Source: Tulasnella sp. 424
Taxonomy: Eukaryota > Basidiomycota > Agaricomycetes > Cantharellales > Tulasnellaceae
Reading direction: 5' to 3'
Assembly: GCA_019633425.1 (NCBI GenBank)
Contig: WSUB01000058.1
Location: 1 to 64,000 of the forward strand
Length of the DNA: 64,000 nt
The translations under genes were made by a program, and so were the position numbers. Each line of letters begins with the position of its first letter. Within the stretch, counting starts at the first letter, position 1. The notes under the pieces were generated by a model. It saw only the letters and a list, made by a program, of their open reading frames with translations. It had not been told where the DNA came from and made no database searches. Shown piece by piece: positions 32,568-43,912 of this stretch.

Positions 32568-34640
32568 TCAATGTCTATTAGCCCGGATTTCCAGGCCTTC
32601 CTCCATGATCCACGACGGCAATTCGAACTCTCCATAAACATCCACCACGGGTGGGAATGGTGCACCAAAGGGCTGTTGGCCTCTTGGCGCTTGGCGGCGT
32701 CTTGCATTTGGTTCTGCGACGGACTTGGACTGTAAAGCTGCTTGAACGAGTATTGGGACTGGGAGGGGGGCGGTACGAGCTGGCGGAGCCGAGTGAAGTG
32801 GTGATGGACTAGGAAGAGGATGAGACAGATGGGCAGGGGACGCAGATCCTGGTGGAGGATTTGGTGAGTGGGATGGTGCGGGGCCTGTGACGAGGCGTAA
32901 ACGTTTCCGAACAGGTGGTGAGGAGAGCCGACGGCTGCCGCCTCTGCCACTATGTTCGGTGTTTCCACCGCGACTCCGCTTCCGCCGAGTACCAGCAATC
33001 GCAGGAGCGTCTTGCTCTTGCTCTGAATCGACCAGGTAGTCTCCTCCGTCAAAGGTCCTATGTTCATCCCCTTCATCGACCCCAATTTCCTCCTTGAACT
33101 CTGTATGGTCCGTTGCTTCCGGATGGACTAAGGTGTCTTCAACCAAAGCTTCAACCTCCTCGCTATCCCTCGGTAGTTCCGTAGCGGCTGCAGGGAGTAG
33201 AGGGAATGATCCTTTGCCCCTCTTCAATCTCAGCCGAATGCCCCCTCCACTGCCTGGGACCCCGCCAACGTCTGAAGTACTGCCCGCGAGACTGCTCTCC
33301 CGATCCTCTCCGTCTTTCTTGTGACCCTTCTTTTCTCCAGATCCAGGTAGCAAAATGGTATATCTCCGATCCAACTCTTCCGCCTCTTTTAACATCAGGC
33401 GTTTCGCTTCCTCTCCGTGGTCCGGGTGAGCATCGGAGGCACTTGAACCAGGGATCAAGATTCCAGAGAAGGCAGATGGATCCATCGCTCGGAGTTCATC
33501 TATCCTCTCTCGCAATTTGAAGTGCTCGTATTGGAGCGTCTCTTTCTCCCGGAGCCTCTGTCGTTTCTCGAACGTCTCGTATTTACGATGCCGTTTGATG
33601 TAGACGGCATCTGATGTATCAATCACCTCCTGGAGAAAAACAAGCGCAGGCAGTTAATAGAGTTCAGGAAATAACAAAGGTAGCGTTCTCACCTCCGGGA
33701 GGGTTCTAGCTCGTAATCGACTTCCCACTGCAGCACCTTCGGCAAGCGGGGCGAATTCGGGAGTTTCGATCATTGCTTGTTCCTTGGACGCTGCCTGAAC
33801 TTCCGGTTTCGAGAAATGACTTTGATGACTTTCTTCTGCTCCCTCCGGAGCGTCTGGAACTAGGCGATGGTCGGTAGTAATGACGAAGATGGCGTCGGGA
33901 GGAATGATGAACTGGTTGTCGTCTTTTGGATTTGCACAAAACGAGCAATGAGCGTCGGATAAATAAATAGGCAGCTTGATAGGGATAGGATAGCACTTAC
34001 AGGTTTTTTGTTGACTATCCAGAATCATGGTATCAATAGCCGAACTCCCTACTCCCGGTCCACCTCTGCGATTCCTCTGTGGCAAGACGCGTCTTTTTGT
34101 GGCTTCTTCGGGTGCCGCCTTCTCCGTCTGTCCATGATTCCCGACTTTGGACTTCTTCTTTGGCGGCGGCTTGGATAGCGGAGGTGCAATTTGTACTATG
34201 TCGGCGGTGGTCCGAACGTCCGACGCTGGGAGTTCTTGTTGTTGAGGTTGGTTTTGTTCGGCTTGTCGCTCGGGACGTTTGCCTAAAGCCTTTAGCGACG
34301 GACGACTTGGGGGACCAGCAGCGCTGTCCGGAGGATCAGACATGTGGGAGGATGACGAGGGTGGTTTATTGGAGAATGAAGCGCGGGTTGAGCGACGAGC
34401 TTGCGGGGGAGGTGGAGAGGATGGTGACGGGACGTCGACAGCGGTTGACCGAGAGCTTCCACTGGAGGCCATCTCCGCCTCTTGCGGACCTACGAGGTTC
34501 TCCAGAGTGCCGTGGCTGTATGATGAGCTGCCAATGTCGCGTTGGGATGTGGACCGACAAGCACCCTGAGCCAGCGTAGATTCCTCAGGAATGGAAATTC
34601 TGACGTTTGGGACAAAAACAAACAACACATCACCAGCCAT
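32568..34640 (-). CDS. Nuclear protein with a SAS4-like charged helical segment
   Basis: At least three exons. The N-terminal region is low-complexity (Ser/Pro/Gln) with basic tracts (PPPKKKSKVG). Then comes NQFIIPPDAIFVITTDHRLV, and after the intron at 33629-33692 a strongly charged helix DAVYIKRHRKYETFEKRQRL continuing REKETLQYEHFKLRERIDEL. That segment resembles the region that defines the SAS4 family (scaffold of histone acetyltransferase complexes, related to KANSL1). A C-terminal Pro-rich tail contains RRKRSRGG and ends LPSWIMEEGLEIRANRH. The start at 34638-34640 is the first in-frame ATG; a later one at MASSGSS (about 34472) is also possible. Nuclear chromatin function is inference from the helix and basic tracts. 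Confidence 0.6.
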
Positions 34641-36137
34641 CGGCACTCAGGCTCTCGGTCGGCATCCCATCGCGTTTGCATTCTCATTTTTGCAAAAAGT
34701 ACCCTGGGATACAATCTACATCCATGAGCATGGTATGGTATCGGAAGCTCCACGCCACTCCAGTCAACCTCCGTATCCTCCCCCGCCGCTTCAGCTGTCT
34801 TTGACGCCCGATGCCATGCCGGATGGAGAGGTTCCCCTACTGAAGAAACGGCAGCAAGCTCATTTTTGCTTCAATCGTGTGAGGATATACACTGCGTCAA
34901 AGTATGCCGTGATGTCATTCGAGCTCCTTGTCGTTTCCTCGACTGGGCGTTCGATATACATGGCCCTTACTTACGATGAGTTTGGTGTTTTCACGTCTTC
35001 TGCAAAGGAGATTTTGCCTCTCGTCGCATCTCAGTATCTGCTGCTTGGCCTCCGCTCAAACTTTTGCGGCTCACTTCCTGGGCTCTCGGGTATCTTATTG
35101 CTGTTGGGGTCAATTCACCTCGAGTCGGCCCACTCTTATTTGTATTCCGCCGGCAGCACATTGTCGTACCGGATCAGGTTATCTCTACCATAGATGTTAT
35201 TTAAGCTCTTGCCTAAACTTGAGAACATCATCGAAATTTCCTCAGTCACACCTGTTCAACCGTCCAGTACCTCCCCTCTCCCATCAGCATCTACCTTTCC
35301 AAGGTCCTCACAATCACCAATCCCTCCTAATACATTTGTATTAGCCCTTTCCAGGCGCTTCTTAAGGACCTAGCTCTAAGTCAAACGCCATCGGGAATAA
35401 CTTTCTCCCGTTTCCGAGTGTCCGTACTAATCCCGTCGCTCCAGCCAAGCATTCCTTCCGGAAGCCAGCTATATCCACTTATCTCTAGCTCTGAGATACC
35501 TTGAAACTAGCTCTAGGCTTCCTTTTCATCCAGCTCCCGACGTTGTGTCATTTTCGCAGTCATGCCCGGGTTACTAGGCGTGGGTTTCATTCCCAGAGAT
35601 GACCCCTCCCACCGTCTTCCCTGTTCGACATAGAGGTGGCGGTTAATATTCAAACGGTAGGCTTTGTTCGTGCGAGCCTATAATGATGTGCTCACCTCGC
35701 TTGCTGGCACCTGGCCAGAAACGAGTACGGCTGTTCGCGTTCGAGGAAGCCAATCGGTATATCAAGGGGTACGCTTGGGGCCTCGGGTTCTCTTACTAAT
35801 GAATGTCTTGACAGACTTCTCGACTTACGGACGATAAACTCGAAAGCGACGAATACCCAACCTTCAACGGTTTCGTCGAGGACGCCATGCTGGTGTTCAG
35901 CAATTGCAAAAGTACCACAATAAACATTCGGTCTACGCCCAAAATTCTAACAAGACGGAGAAATTTCTCAAGGGATGGGTAGCTTGGGTATTGAAGTCAC
36001 GCCATGTGTTTACTTATTGGACGTTCAAGGAAATGAAGTTCTCACTTTGGGGCTAGAAGGCTATACAGTACTATATAATACATGGCCGAGACAGTAATTA
36101 GACCCAAGTGTGCCGTTGCGGCCCTATCCTCCAAGTG
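34641..36137. other. Gene-poor region with one orphan frame
   Basis: A 200-codon plus-strand frame (34591-35193) overlaps the divergent SAS4-like gene start and has no recognisable family; I leave it as an unassigned frame. The remainder (35200-36130) shows pyrimidine-rich sequence and no convincing gene. Confidence 0.35.
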
Positions 36138-37700
36138 TCATCCACCCAATTCCTCCTGATTCAGACTTTTTACGCCCCAATGATGCTTTAACACGGCCAT
36201 GGTTATAGCATCTCCATCGGTACTCTCCAAGCTCAGATCTATTTGGGGAGGAGTACGGACCGAAATACCTTGTCCTGCTAGAACCTTGACGTATGTATCA
36301 GGAAGGTATCTCTTGTTGAGCATTCCGAAAACCCTCAAGGGGTGGCATCCTGCGCCGTAAACGCACAGCTCTTGAATGTTGGGAAAGGGCCATGAAAATC
36401 CGTCGACAGGATCTGCTCGTACATCCCCCAGATAATCCAGGAGTGACACGTCCCCGTCGTCCCCGTCTATCAAAGGCTCCCCCTCACGGGAGACGATCAA
36501 CTTTGTAACGTCGTTACATTCACCCAGCGCTTCGACAGTCCGCCGAGGGGAAGTCGCCAAAATGACCTCCAGCTCCAGCCGACATTCCAATGTGGCAACG
36601 AGATTTCGAATCCATTCGATTACACTCTCGAGGGTGAGGCCCGAGAATCCGAATGAGAATCGGAATGGTTCGTATTCCAAAGAACTGCTCCACTCGTAGG
36701 TGAACTCCCACGAAACCAATAGTCTGGTTCTCCCGTCCAGGCTTAGCGCCTCTGCAATCCTGGGCATGAACTGCGCCAGCGCATTGCCTAGAATGTCGAG
36801 GTCTCCCACTGTCGTGAAATCTGCTGAGAGCGAGAGGGATGTACAATTCGGCATAGAGACGTGGGATAGGATGTGGCTTGTAAAGTGAGGAGGGTAACCG
36901 AGAATGGTGACGTCTTCCAATGATGCTGCCGTTGTATCCGGCGTGGATTCGGCAATGGGCATCGCGTTGTTCAGGCCTTCTGCACCCCGACCATCCAACC
37001 TCAAACTCCTGAGAGCTGGACTCTTGGTGAAGAGGTTGACGATTTCTTCCACTGAAATTGTGTCCTGGATCCAAAGGACGAACGTATCCAAGCCGTGGAG
37101 GAGGTTGGAAGACCACGGCAATAGGACGTCGGTGAGTCTCAGGTGTTTCAGTGCTTGGGCCTGTCCGCCTGCTAGATTGACCGTCCGCACTGGACGGAAT
37201 GCGCTGAGGTCTGCGGAGATGCTCTGGAGCATTGGCGCTGGGGACTCGAGGAAGTCCTTAATACGCTGATAATCGATCAACGGCCGAATCGAGGCGTTAT
37301 ACGTGAGCGTCCTCCAGCGATGAGAGTGGGGCTGTAAAAGATCAAGGTGCTTGATATGGGTATCGGAGGAGTTTTTCCGATGCCCATAGCGCCCAATGCT
37401 TATCCGTAGAAGATGGCATTTTGACCGCCGCAGACAGTCCAGGACAACGGTTGTCGGGAAGTCGGGCACCGATACGCGCGTCCACAACGTTGGTGTATCC
37501 TCAACCACTTCCTTCCATAGTTTCGACACCAGTCGGAGGTCGTAAAGCTCCGCCATATCCTTCCTTGATCGGTTTCGGTCGTCGGTATCCGGGAAGCGAA
37601 GATTGAGAATGGACGTTAAAAGCTCGACTGGAAGGTAATAAGGTTGGCCGGGTTCATGGCGTCGATTGGAGATGGCCGACGTTGCGTTATGCGAGGCCAT
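36138..37700 (-). CDS. F-box protein, 520 residues
   Basis: Single-exon gene. After a short polar N-terminus comes YYLPVELLTSILNLRF, then a 15-residue polar loop and LYDLRLVSKLWKEVVEDTPTLW, the classical agaric F-box with its TLW end. The remaining 430 residues carry scattered Leu-rich strand-like segments (LKHLRLTDVLL, LRSLRLDGRG, CTSLSLSADF), which suggest an irregular LRR-like substrate-binding part. It is intact from ATG to TGA. Family members recruit substrates to SCF ubiquitin ligases; the target is unknown. Confidence 0.85.
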   Translation of the reverse strand: MASHNATSAISNRRHEPGQPYYLPVELLTSILNLRFPDTDDRNRSRKDMAELYDLRLVSKLWKEVVEDTPTLWTRVSVPDFPTTVVLDCLRRSKCHLLRISIGRYGHRKNSSDTHIKHLDLLQPHSHRWRTLTYNASIRPLIDYQRIKDFLESPAPMLQSISADLSAFRPVRTVNLAGGQAQALKHLRLTDVLLPWSSNLLHGLDTFVLWIQDTISVEEIVNLFTKSPALRSLRLDGRGAEGLNNAMPIAESTPDTTAASLEDVTILGYPPHFTSHILSHVSMPNCTSLSLSADFTTVGDLDILGNALAQFMPRIAEALSLDGRTRLLVSWEFTYEWSSSLEYEPFRFSFGFSGLTLESVIEWIRNLVATLECRLELEVILATSPRRTVEALGECNDVTKLIVSREGEPLIDGDDGDVSLLDYLGDVRADPVDGFSWPFPNIQELCVYGAGCHPLRVFGMLNKRYLPDTYVKVLAGQGISVRTPPQIDLSLESTDGDAITMAVLKHHWGVKSLNQEELGG

Positions 37701-38305
37701 AGCTGATTCTCGTGTCCCAGAAGTAAGTTGGTCCAGTCGAAGACGCTTTGGTGTGAGGCTACTCTCGTGACTGTCGGCCAGTAAGCTCGGGATATTCCTT
37801 CAGACGTTTAACCAACGTGGCATTACCTACCTGTTGTTCAGTGGCCTCCCGAGCTTCGAGACTAAAACAATGAAGTTGCCTGAAGCTACTAGCCAAAATT
37901 GGGACGATTTTCGTGAGGAGGGATGTGTAGCTTCGAAGTCGATTGCTTGCTGAGTGATCTTGCCGGTCTTGCTGTTGTGATGATGGAAAATCCGAGACGT
38001 TTCGACCCGCATTTTATACCACGCGAGCGCCTCCAAGGTCAAAATGGATCTGACCTTAGCTCAACATTGCGTCGGGCAAAAGGCGTTAAGTGAATTTGTC
38101 CCGTAGCTAGGAATTGGGGTGTTTCAGTTGTCCTCCCGATCGTTTCAAAACGCGGGGAACAAAGGTAGTTGAAGGTGGAAGCTGACAGGCTTCGAACGTG
38201 CACGTGCGAACCTGACAAAAGTCACCGGGGAATCCAACCCGAACCATCGAATTGTCCCTCGCGCAGACAAATTCACTTTGTGCCGAAGCTCGTGTCACCC
38301 CACAA
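37701..38305. other. Intergenic region
   Basis: About 600 bp. No gene seen. Confidence 0.45.
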
Positions 38306-39708
38306 TCAGCCATCGTCTCCATACATAGGTGGTAGGTCATCTCGCGGTTCATTTTGTCTCATTTCCACCCTTCCAACTGGCTTAAATGTTTCCGCGCCGT
38401 CCGGGCTCGACGAGATTCCCCATACCTCGGCTTTCGGATTAACAATTGTCTCTAAGAGCGGACACACTATTTTGAGCCTCCTCAAAGATTCTTCATTCAC
38501 TTCCGGGGCTCCAGGGGTTTCGGGATGAAGCGTTTCGTATTGAACATCAACATCTCGAAGTAACGGAAGAACCTCGACATTCCTGGCTACCTACGTTGAC
38601 AGAGGTTTCAGCCTCAGATACCTCTGTATCAATGCGAGTCGTACCTTGTCGAAGTAATACTTTGCCTGTTCAACTTCCCCCGAAGTTGTTAAACAATTAA
38701 TTTCAACGAGATTTTCCGTATTTGGAAATAGAGCGAGGACCGTAGACAAGTTGCTCCACAACCATTTATCGGAAGGCCATACACGGATAGTGAGGTGACG
38801 AATCGAATGTACGACACGTTTTGAGCTGGTTTTCATCTGGGAGGAAAGGTGGTCGCTCCAATTTGTGAGGGTGAGGTTCAACCCTTCAAGCTGCCGCTAG
38901 GAAGAACGCCATGGCGAGCCACGGACTCCCCTTCAAGAATTTCAAACTCGGGATATCCAAAGGCTGAAGTTTGGTTTCGAGACTTGAAAATGTTTCAGAC
39001 GTGATCAACCTGTCTGACAAGCTGAAGTCTTCTAGGAGGGGCTGTGCTTTCAGAAGCTTCCGGATCTCTGCGCCGAGATCACCGCCCCAGCCTTCATCCA
39101 AATCTCCTGTCCCCGGCCACCTGATGAATCCGAGTCTTGGGTCTTGGATGAGTGGTCGTTCCAAACGGACAAGCTTCTCGTTGAAAATTGTGTCGCGTAA
39201 CCGAACTCTGCCTGGCTGCCATATCCAATTTGCGCCGCCCGAAAGACCAAAGGAGCGCAGGCTTTTGACCAAGGATAACGCATCCATCCCATCAGGTCGA
39301 AGGATAGAGAGAAACTCTTTCTGAGGGACTTGGGATGCCCAGCCAAAGTCCATGGCAAGACGTTGGACTTTCAAGGCGAGATCGGGACGCAAGACGAGCG
39401 CTTCAAGGAGACGGAGAGACCTCCTGGGCTGGTCGGGTAGTGATATGGCTCGATACATGCAATGTTCGCACATCGGCCGAAGCGCTCGATTGACGATCAG
39501 GTTCCGGATAGAGCGCGTTGAGATCAAGGAGAGGATGCGTAACAGCAGCTCATTTGGCAAATGAAGTAGGCTGATACGTCGATCATGAACAGGCGGATTG
39601 CCTGCTTGGACTAATTTAGCCTGGGACTAAAACATTAGTTCAGTCATCTTCCCCGTAAACTTTGTGGAGGGTGTAGCCTACATGAGCCGCTTGTAACTGG
39701 GTTTCCAT
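38306..39708 (-). pseudogene. F-box family paralogue 1, frameshifted
   Basis: This is the most diverged of three related genes in the window. A 27-nt first exon (39682-39708, METQLQAAH) and a 61-bp intron precede the F-box (LLHLPNELLLRILSLISTRS). The body matches the two intact paralogues (RSLRLLEALVLRPDLAL, LLKAQPLLEDFSL, ALFPNTENLVEI, CPLLETIVNP). Between AFFLAA and LEGLNLTL, at about 38885-38892, five bases that the paralogues have are missing, so the frame breaks with TGA. The last intron (donor GTACGA, acceptor AACGTAG) is in frame. One small deletion in an otherwise well kept gene suggests recent loss or a sequence error. Confidence 0.8.
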
Positions 39709-40337
39709 CAGAAGTCGTAGTTGGAGAGATGGGGGTCAGCGGGCACTGTGAGATGGAGAGTAGCTTCTTAGGGCTCTTTGAGTGAGGCTTGTGTGTGGGT
39801 ACTTCGATGCTATGTAGTGTTGGCGCGCTTCTGCTTCTAAGTTCTAACGCCTTTCATACGTTCCCGCGGACCCTGCGACCCCGATAGACTCGAGGCCATA
39901 TAGCGCTGCATCGGCACGCGAGCTAATGTGCGTGGAAGACAGCAACACTGTGAACTTGGTCAGTTCCCCTTTCTCATTTCGAGTCATTGTTGTGAAATTC
40001 GGGAACGCGTACAAACTCACTCTTCGTCCACAGCATAGCGGTACTCCTACCAGTAAGTAAAGATGAGGACATATCGATATTCCGACAATTTTATCTGGAT
40101 GTAGTATTGTCGTGCAGGAAAGGGTTTCGGTAAAGGGGAAGCACATGTTGTGGCGACAATCCCAAGAAGAGACGTGCGACGAAAATCACGCTGTTGGACA
40201 CTGAGAAAGTCACTTCACATTAAAATCAAGTGGAGAGTAATTGTGCAATAAGTAATCTCGTCTATTGGATACTGGATGCCGGTGATCGGTTCGGTCGGAT
40301 TCATTTCGATGAATAACAGGCAGGAGTGTAGTAGATA
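39709..40337. other. Duplicated 3' flank with a small conserved frame
   Basis: Matches 43297-43912, the corresponding flank in the second duplicated unit. It holds a 100-codon minus-strand frame (39844-40146) whose counterpart is broken by a one-base difference near 43550, so coding function is unlikely or lost. Confidence 0.45.
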
Positions 40338-41817
40338 TCAATCAGGCAAAGGGTATTCAGTGTTTCCCTCTGGGTCTGGGAAGTCTATCACGGGCCCCAA
40401 ACGCTTCGCCATCAGCCGTCCGACGAGCTGGGGTATAAACCCTTTTGAACCCTGACGATCGAGCCGGAACGTCCATAGACGCTCTTCTGGATCTACAACC
40501 GTCTCCAGCAGTGGACAGGCAGTCTTAAAAGCGGCTACAGACCCAGTGTCTACTTCAAAGATCCCTGGAGTCTTGGGGTACATGGTCTCGTACTGGACCT
40601 CAACTACCCGAAGAGACTGGAGGACGCATATGTTTTGGGCGATCTGTCAACATGAAAATGGGACTCTAAGCACAAAAGCTCCCTAGAAGAGAATAAGAGC
40701 GTTACCTTTTCGAAGTAATACTTTGCGGGCTTCACATTCCTGTCGCTTGTACAGGAGTTGACTACGACAGACAGTTCCTCCGTGTTTGGGAACAGTGCAA
40801 AGACATTGGTAAGGTTGTTCCAAATCCAGTGATCATAGTCGGAATACCAGACGCGGAAAGCAAATCTGCGAACGGATTGCTTGATTGCTGCTGAGCGAGT
40901 TTCCATTTGGGAGAGTAATTGGTCATTCCAGTGGTCGATCATGAGGTTTAGGCTTTCGAGTCGAGGAGCGACAGGGAGAAACGCCATGACGACATCCGGA
41001 GAAGCATGTAGAGATTTAAGGCTGGGAACATCGGAAACCTTGAGGTTAGCTTGCAGACTTGCCGCTGTCTTGTAGGTAACTGAATTTTCTACGCTGAACT
41101 CCTCCAGGAGCGGCTGTGCTTGCAACAACTTCCGGACCTTATCACCCAGGTCTCCGTCCCAGTCAGCCTCCAGGTCCCCATCTCCGCACGTGTAGCAGGT
41201 GTGTGGGTCGCGTAGAATGGGTATATCCAAGCGGACGAGTTTCATCTTGAAAATGGCTTCGCAGAATGGCGCCCTGGCTAGTTCCCATATCCAATCATCG
41301 ACCCCGGATAGACTGAAGGACTGCAGATTTTCAAGTGTCGATAAAGCAGCCAAGCTATCGGATCGAAGGATGGACGGGACTAGGCTTTGGGGAAATAATC
41401 CAGGGTGCAACCAACGGAAGTTGATTTCAAGGTGCCGCACGAGGAGGGCTAGGTCCGGTCGGAGGAGGAATGTTTCGAGAAGTCGGATTGATCTGCGAGG
41501 ATGGTAGGGAAGAGAAATGCCTTGGTACAAGCATTGTTCACAAAGTAATCGGAGGGAACGGCTGATCATGAGGTTCCGGATTGAGCTCGCGGACAGCATG
41601 GAGATGACCCGCAGCAGAAGCTCATTCGGCAAGTCTAGAAGGTTCCGGGGCTTGATCGGTACTGATTTATGGATCGTTTTCTCCGACCCAAGCTGTAAAC
41701 GAAAGTGGAGGTTTAGTGTCCTTCCATGATTGCCTTTGCCTCAAAAAACGACAACCATACCTTAGGCATTGGTGTCTGAGGCAGCATCAAATTCTCGGCT
41801 GGGGTTGAGGTGGGCAT
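40338..41817 (-). CDS. F-box family paralogue 2 (intact)
   Basis: Three exons (41761-41817, 40706-41692, 40338-40643; introns 68 and 62 bp) give 449 residues. The start ATG 41815-41817 opens MPTSTPAENLMLPQTPMPK, then LDLPNELLLRVISMLSASS, IRNLMISRSLRLLCEQCLYQ forms the F-box. The C-terminal region repeats Leu-rich segments (RSIRLLETFLLRPDLALL, LLQAQPLLEEFSVENS, PRLESLNLMIDHWND) and ends NTEYPLPD. It is nearly identical to the gene at 43913-45383, including introns and flanks. Probable SCF substrate receptor with unknown target. Confidence 0.87.
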
Positions 41818-41932
41818 GCGTCCGACAAGGAGGAAGGCAATGCATCCGTATATTCTGTCTTATAGCAAGTGACGGACCTCGTTGCTGTGCATGAGGGCGC
41901 ACGCGGCCACTTCAAATGCCGTCTTGACATTA

Positions 41933-42080
41933 CTGTATAATTTCGACCTTAAAGTCGCCTCATGTTTTCTGACACCGGATTTGGCCTGATTTGGCTCACT
42001 TTCCTTAGAGATTATTCAGGAACGTCCGTGGAAATTTTCGGAAACGCCACAGGAACGACGCTAAGGTCGAAATTATACAG
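41933..42080. mobile_element. 148-bp MITE with 19-bp terminal inverted repeats and TA duplication
   Basis: The termini are CTGTATAATTTCGACCTTA and its reverse complement, flanked by TA on both sides (41931-41932 and 42081-42082). No coding capacity. The size, perfect inverted repeats and TA target fit a Tc1/mariner-type non-autonomous element. It is missing at the equivalent site in the second duplicated unit. Confidence 0.8.
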
Positions 42081-42251
42081 TAATTTGCTCAAACGGCGTG
42101 GGTGCGATACGACTCTCTTACGACACCATCACGTCATAGAATTCGGGAAATTATTTCATGTGCCACCTTCCTTTGTTGTTTATCGGCGGATAAGTTCAGC
42201 CTTGCCTTGTTTTGAAACGAGCAAGCCGCGTCACACCGGGAATACCTAAGC

Positions 42252-42552
42252 TTTTTCGCTGGTGAATACGCTTGCGGAAACGATGGTATTGTGCGTGTTA
42301 TCGCCAGTCTTTCAATTGGCGAAAGGGGCGGCGAAAGTGGGATGGGGTTTTCGCCTTGTCGAAAACGTAGCGTAAAACGACCCGTTTTCGCCACCCCTTT
42401 GTTATGGCGCCATTTTCGCCTTTCTCCTTTCGCCCCGTTTCCGTCATTGCAAAAACTTGATTTCATTTTCGCCACCCTTTCGAGCAATCGAACAAAGAGT
42501 GAAAGCTGTCATAATATAAGCATTTTCGCCATCGTTTCCGCTAGCGAAAAAT
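42252..42552. mobile_element. TTTCGCC/GGCGAAA-rich inverted-repeat element, copy 1
   Basis: The ends are imperfect inverted repeats (CTTTTTCGCTGG..., ...GCTAGCGAAAAATG). The interior is packed with TTTCGCC and GGCGAAA heptamers. No coding capacity. A shorter related copy is at 46722-46980. Confidence 0.6.
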
Positions 42553-42689
42553 GTGACATACAGCTCGATGAGTTTGGTAAATATTTGTATGGTTAAGATA
42601 GTCCCGTGCGCTTAAAATGTCATAGACGTACTCCAGTGATTCCCTGAAACATTTAAAAATTGCATTTCACACGATCCTCCCAATTTAAT

Positions 42690-43250
42690 CTGAGAATATC
42701 AGTGGCCTGACACGGCCGAGACGCGTGCACGTGACCGTTCGACGGGTCGAAACTCTTATAGGAAGGCAACTTCGCCAACTCGATACGCCTATCGCAGGAC
42801 ACCTTCTAGCTTCAGTCTCGACGGCGGCAAAATTCGTTGTTGCGACCGAGGCCGTCGCCTTCGGAATCCTGGCTTCCACCGGTGGCTGGCTTTCGGGTCA
42901 GTTCAAGCTGTTTTCTCTACCACCAGACTAGACTCTAACCCCATGTCCTTCCATAGTCATGCTCGAGCGCGGCTTCAGCTTGCCTCTACGATAATTGCTC
43001 AAGGATGTGCCCGCGGTCTGCCGCAGGATTTGTCCCGGTCAACAATTAAACGGTATAACGGGCCTTGGTCTCCGGGGGGCACAACATTATGGGGCGGTAA
43101 TGGAACGGCATACCGTGCTCGTATTCTCATACAGGATGCGGGCAAAACCGCCTCCATTCCACTCTCCATATCTTATGTACTCTATGCGACTGTTTCTTGT
43201 TTTTCTCTTTCGCTTCGAGGAGACCAGGCGATTTTCCCGGGTTTGTGAAG
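42690..43250 (+). repeat. Degenerate member B of the 1.51-kb repeat family
   Basis: Shares with copies A and D the GTCAGT...CCATAG splice-like pair, the GCTCAAGGATGTGCCCGC-type segment, the ACAATTAAACGGTAT motif and the downstream block to about 43250. The 5' part is much diverged. Confidence 0.6.
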
Positions 43251-43269
43251 GAGGGTGTAGCCGGCCAAC

Positions 43270-43296
43270 GTGAGCCTCTTGCAATTGGGTTTCCAT
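43270..43296 (-). pseudogene. Relic first exon of an F-box paralogue
   Basis: 27 nt encoding METQLQEAH, followed by a GTTGGC donor-like end. It matches exon 1 of paralogue 1 (39682-39708) in length and sequence. The rest of that gene is absent; repeat-family sequence follows directly. Confidence 0.7.
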
Positions 43297-43912
43297 CAGA
43301 CACTTTCGTTGGCGAGATGGGGGTGAGCGGGCACTGTGAGATGGAGGGTAGCTTCTTAGGGCTCTTTGAGTGAGGCTTGTGTGTGGGTACCTCGATGCTA
43401 TACATTGTGGTGTTGGCGCGCTTCCGCCTTTCATAGGGTCCCACAGACCCCGCGAACCCGATAACCTCGAGGCTATATAGCGTTGCATCGACACGCGAGC
43501 TAATATACGAGGAAGACAGCAACACTGTGAACTTGGTCAGTTCACCTTCTCATTCCGAGTCATTGTTGTGAAACTCGGGAACGCGTACAAACTCACCCTT
43601 CGACCACAGCCCAGCGGTACTCCTACCGGTAAGTTAAGATATGGACATATCGATATTCCGACAATCGTATCTGGATGTGGCTTTTCGTGCAGGAAAGGGT
43701 TTCTGTAAAGGGGAAGCACATGCTGTGGCGACAATGTCAATAAGAGACGTGTGACGAAAATCACGCTGTTGGACACTGAGAAAGTCACTTCACATTAAAA
43801 TCAAGTGGAGAGTAATTGTGCAATAAGTAATTTCGTCTACTAGAGACTTCATGCCGGCGATCGGTTTGGTCGGAGTCATTCCGATGAATAACAGGCAGGA
43901 GTGTAGTAGATA
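43297..43912. other. Duplicated 3' flank, second unit
   Basis: Counterpart of 39709-40337. The small frame seen there is broken here. Confidence 0.5.

Noticed and set aside
34591..35193. 200-codon plus-strand frame upstream of the SAS4-like gene
   Set aside because: Overlaps the divergent gene start, no family resemblance and no splice evidence; kept only as a comment in the intergenic entry.
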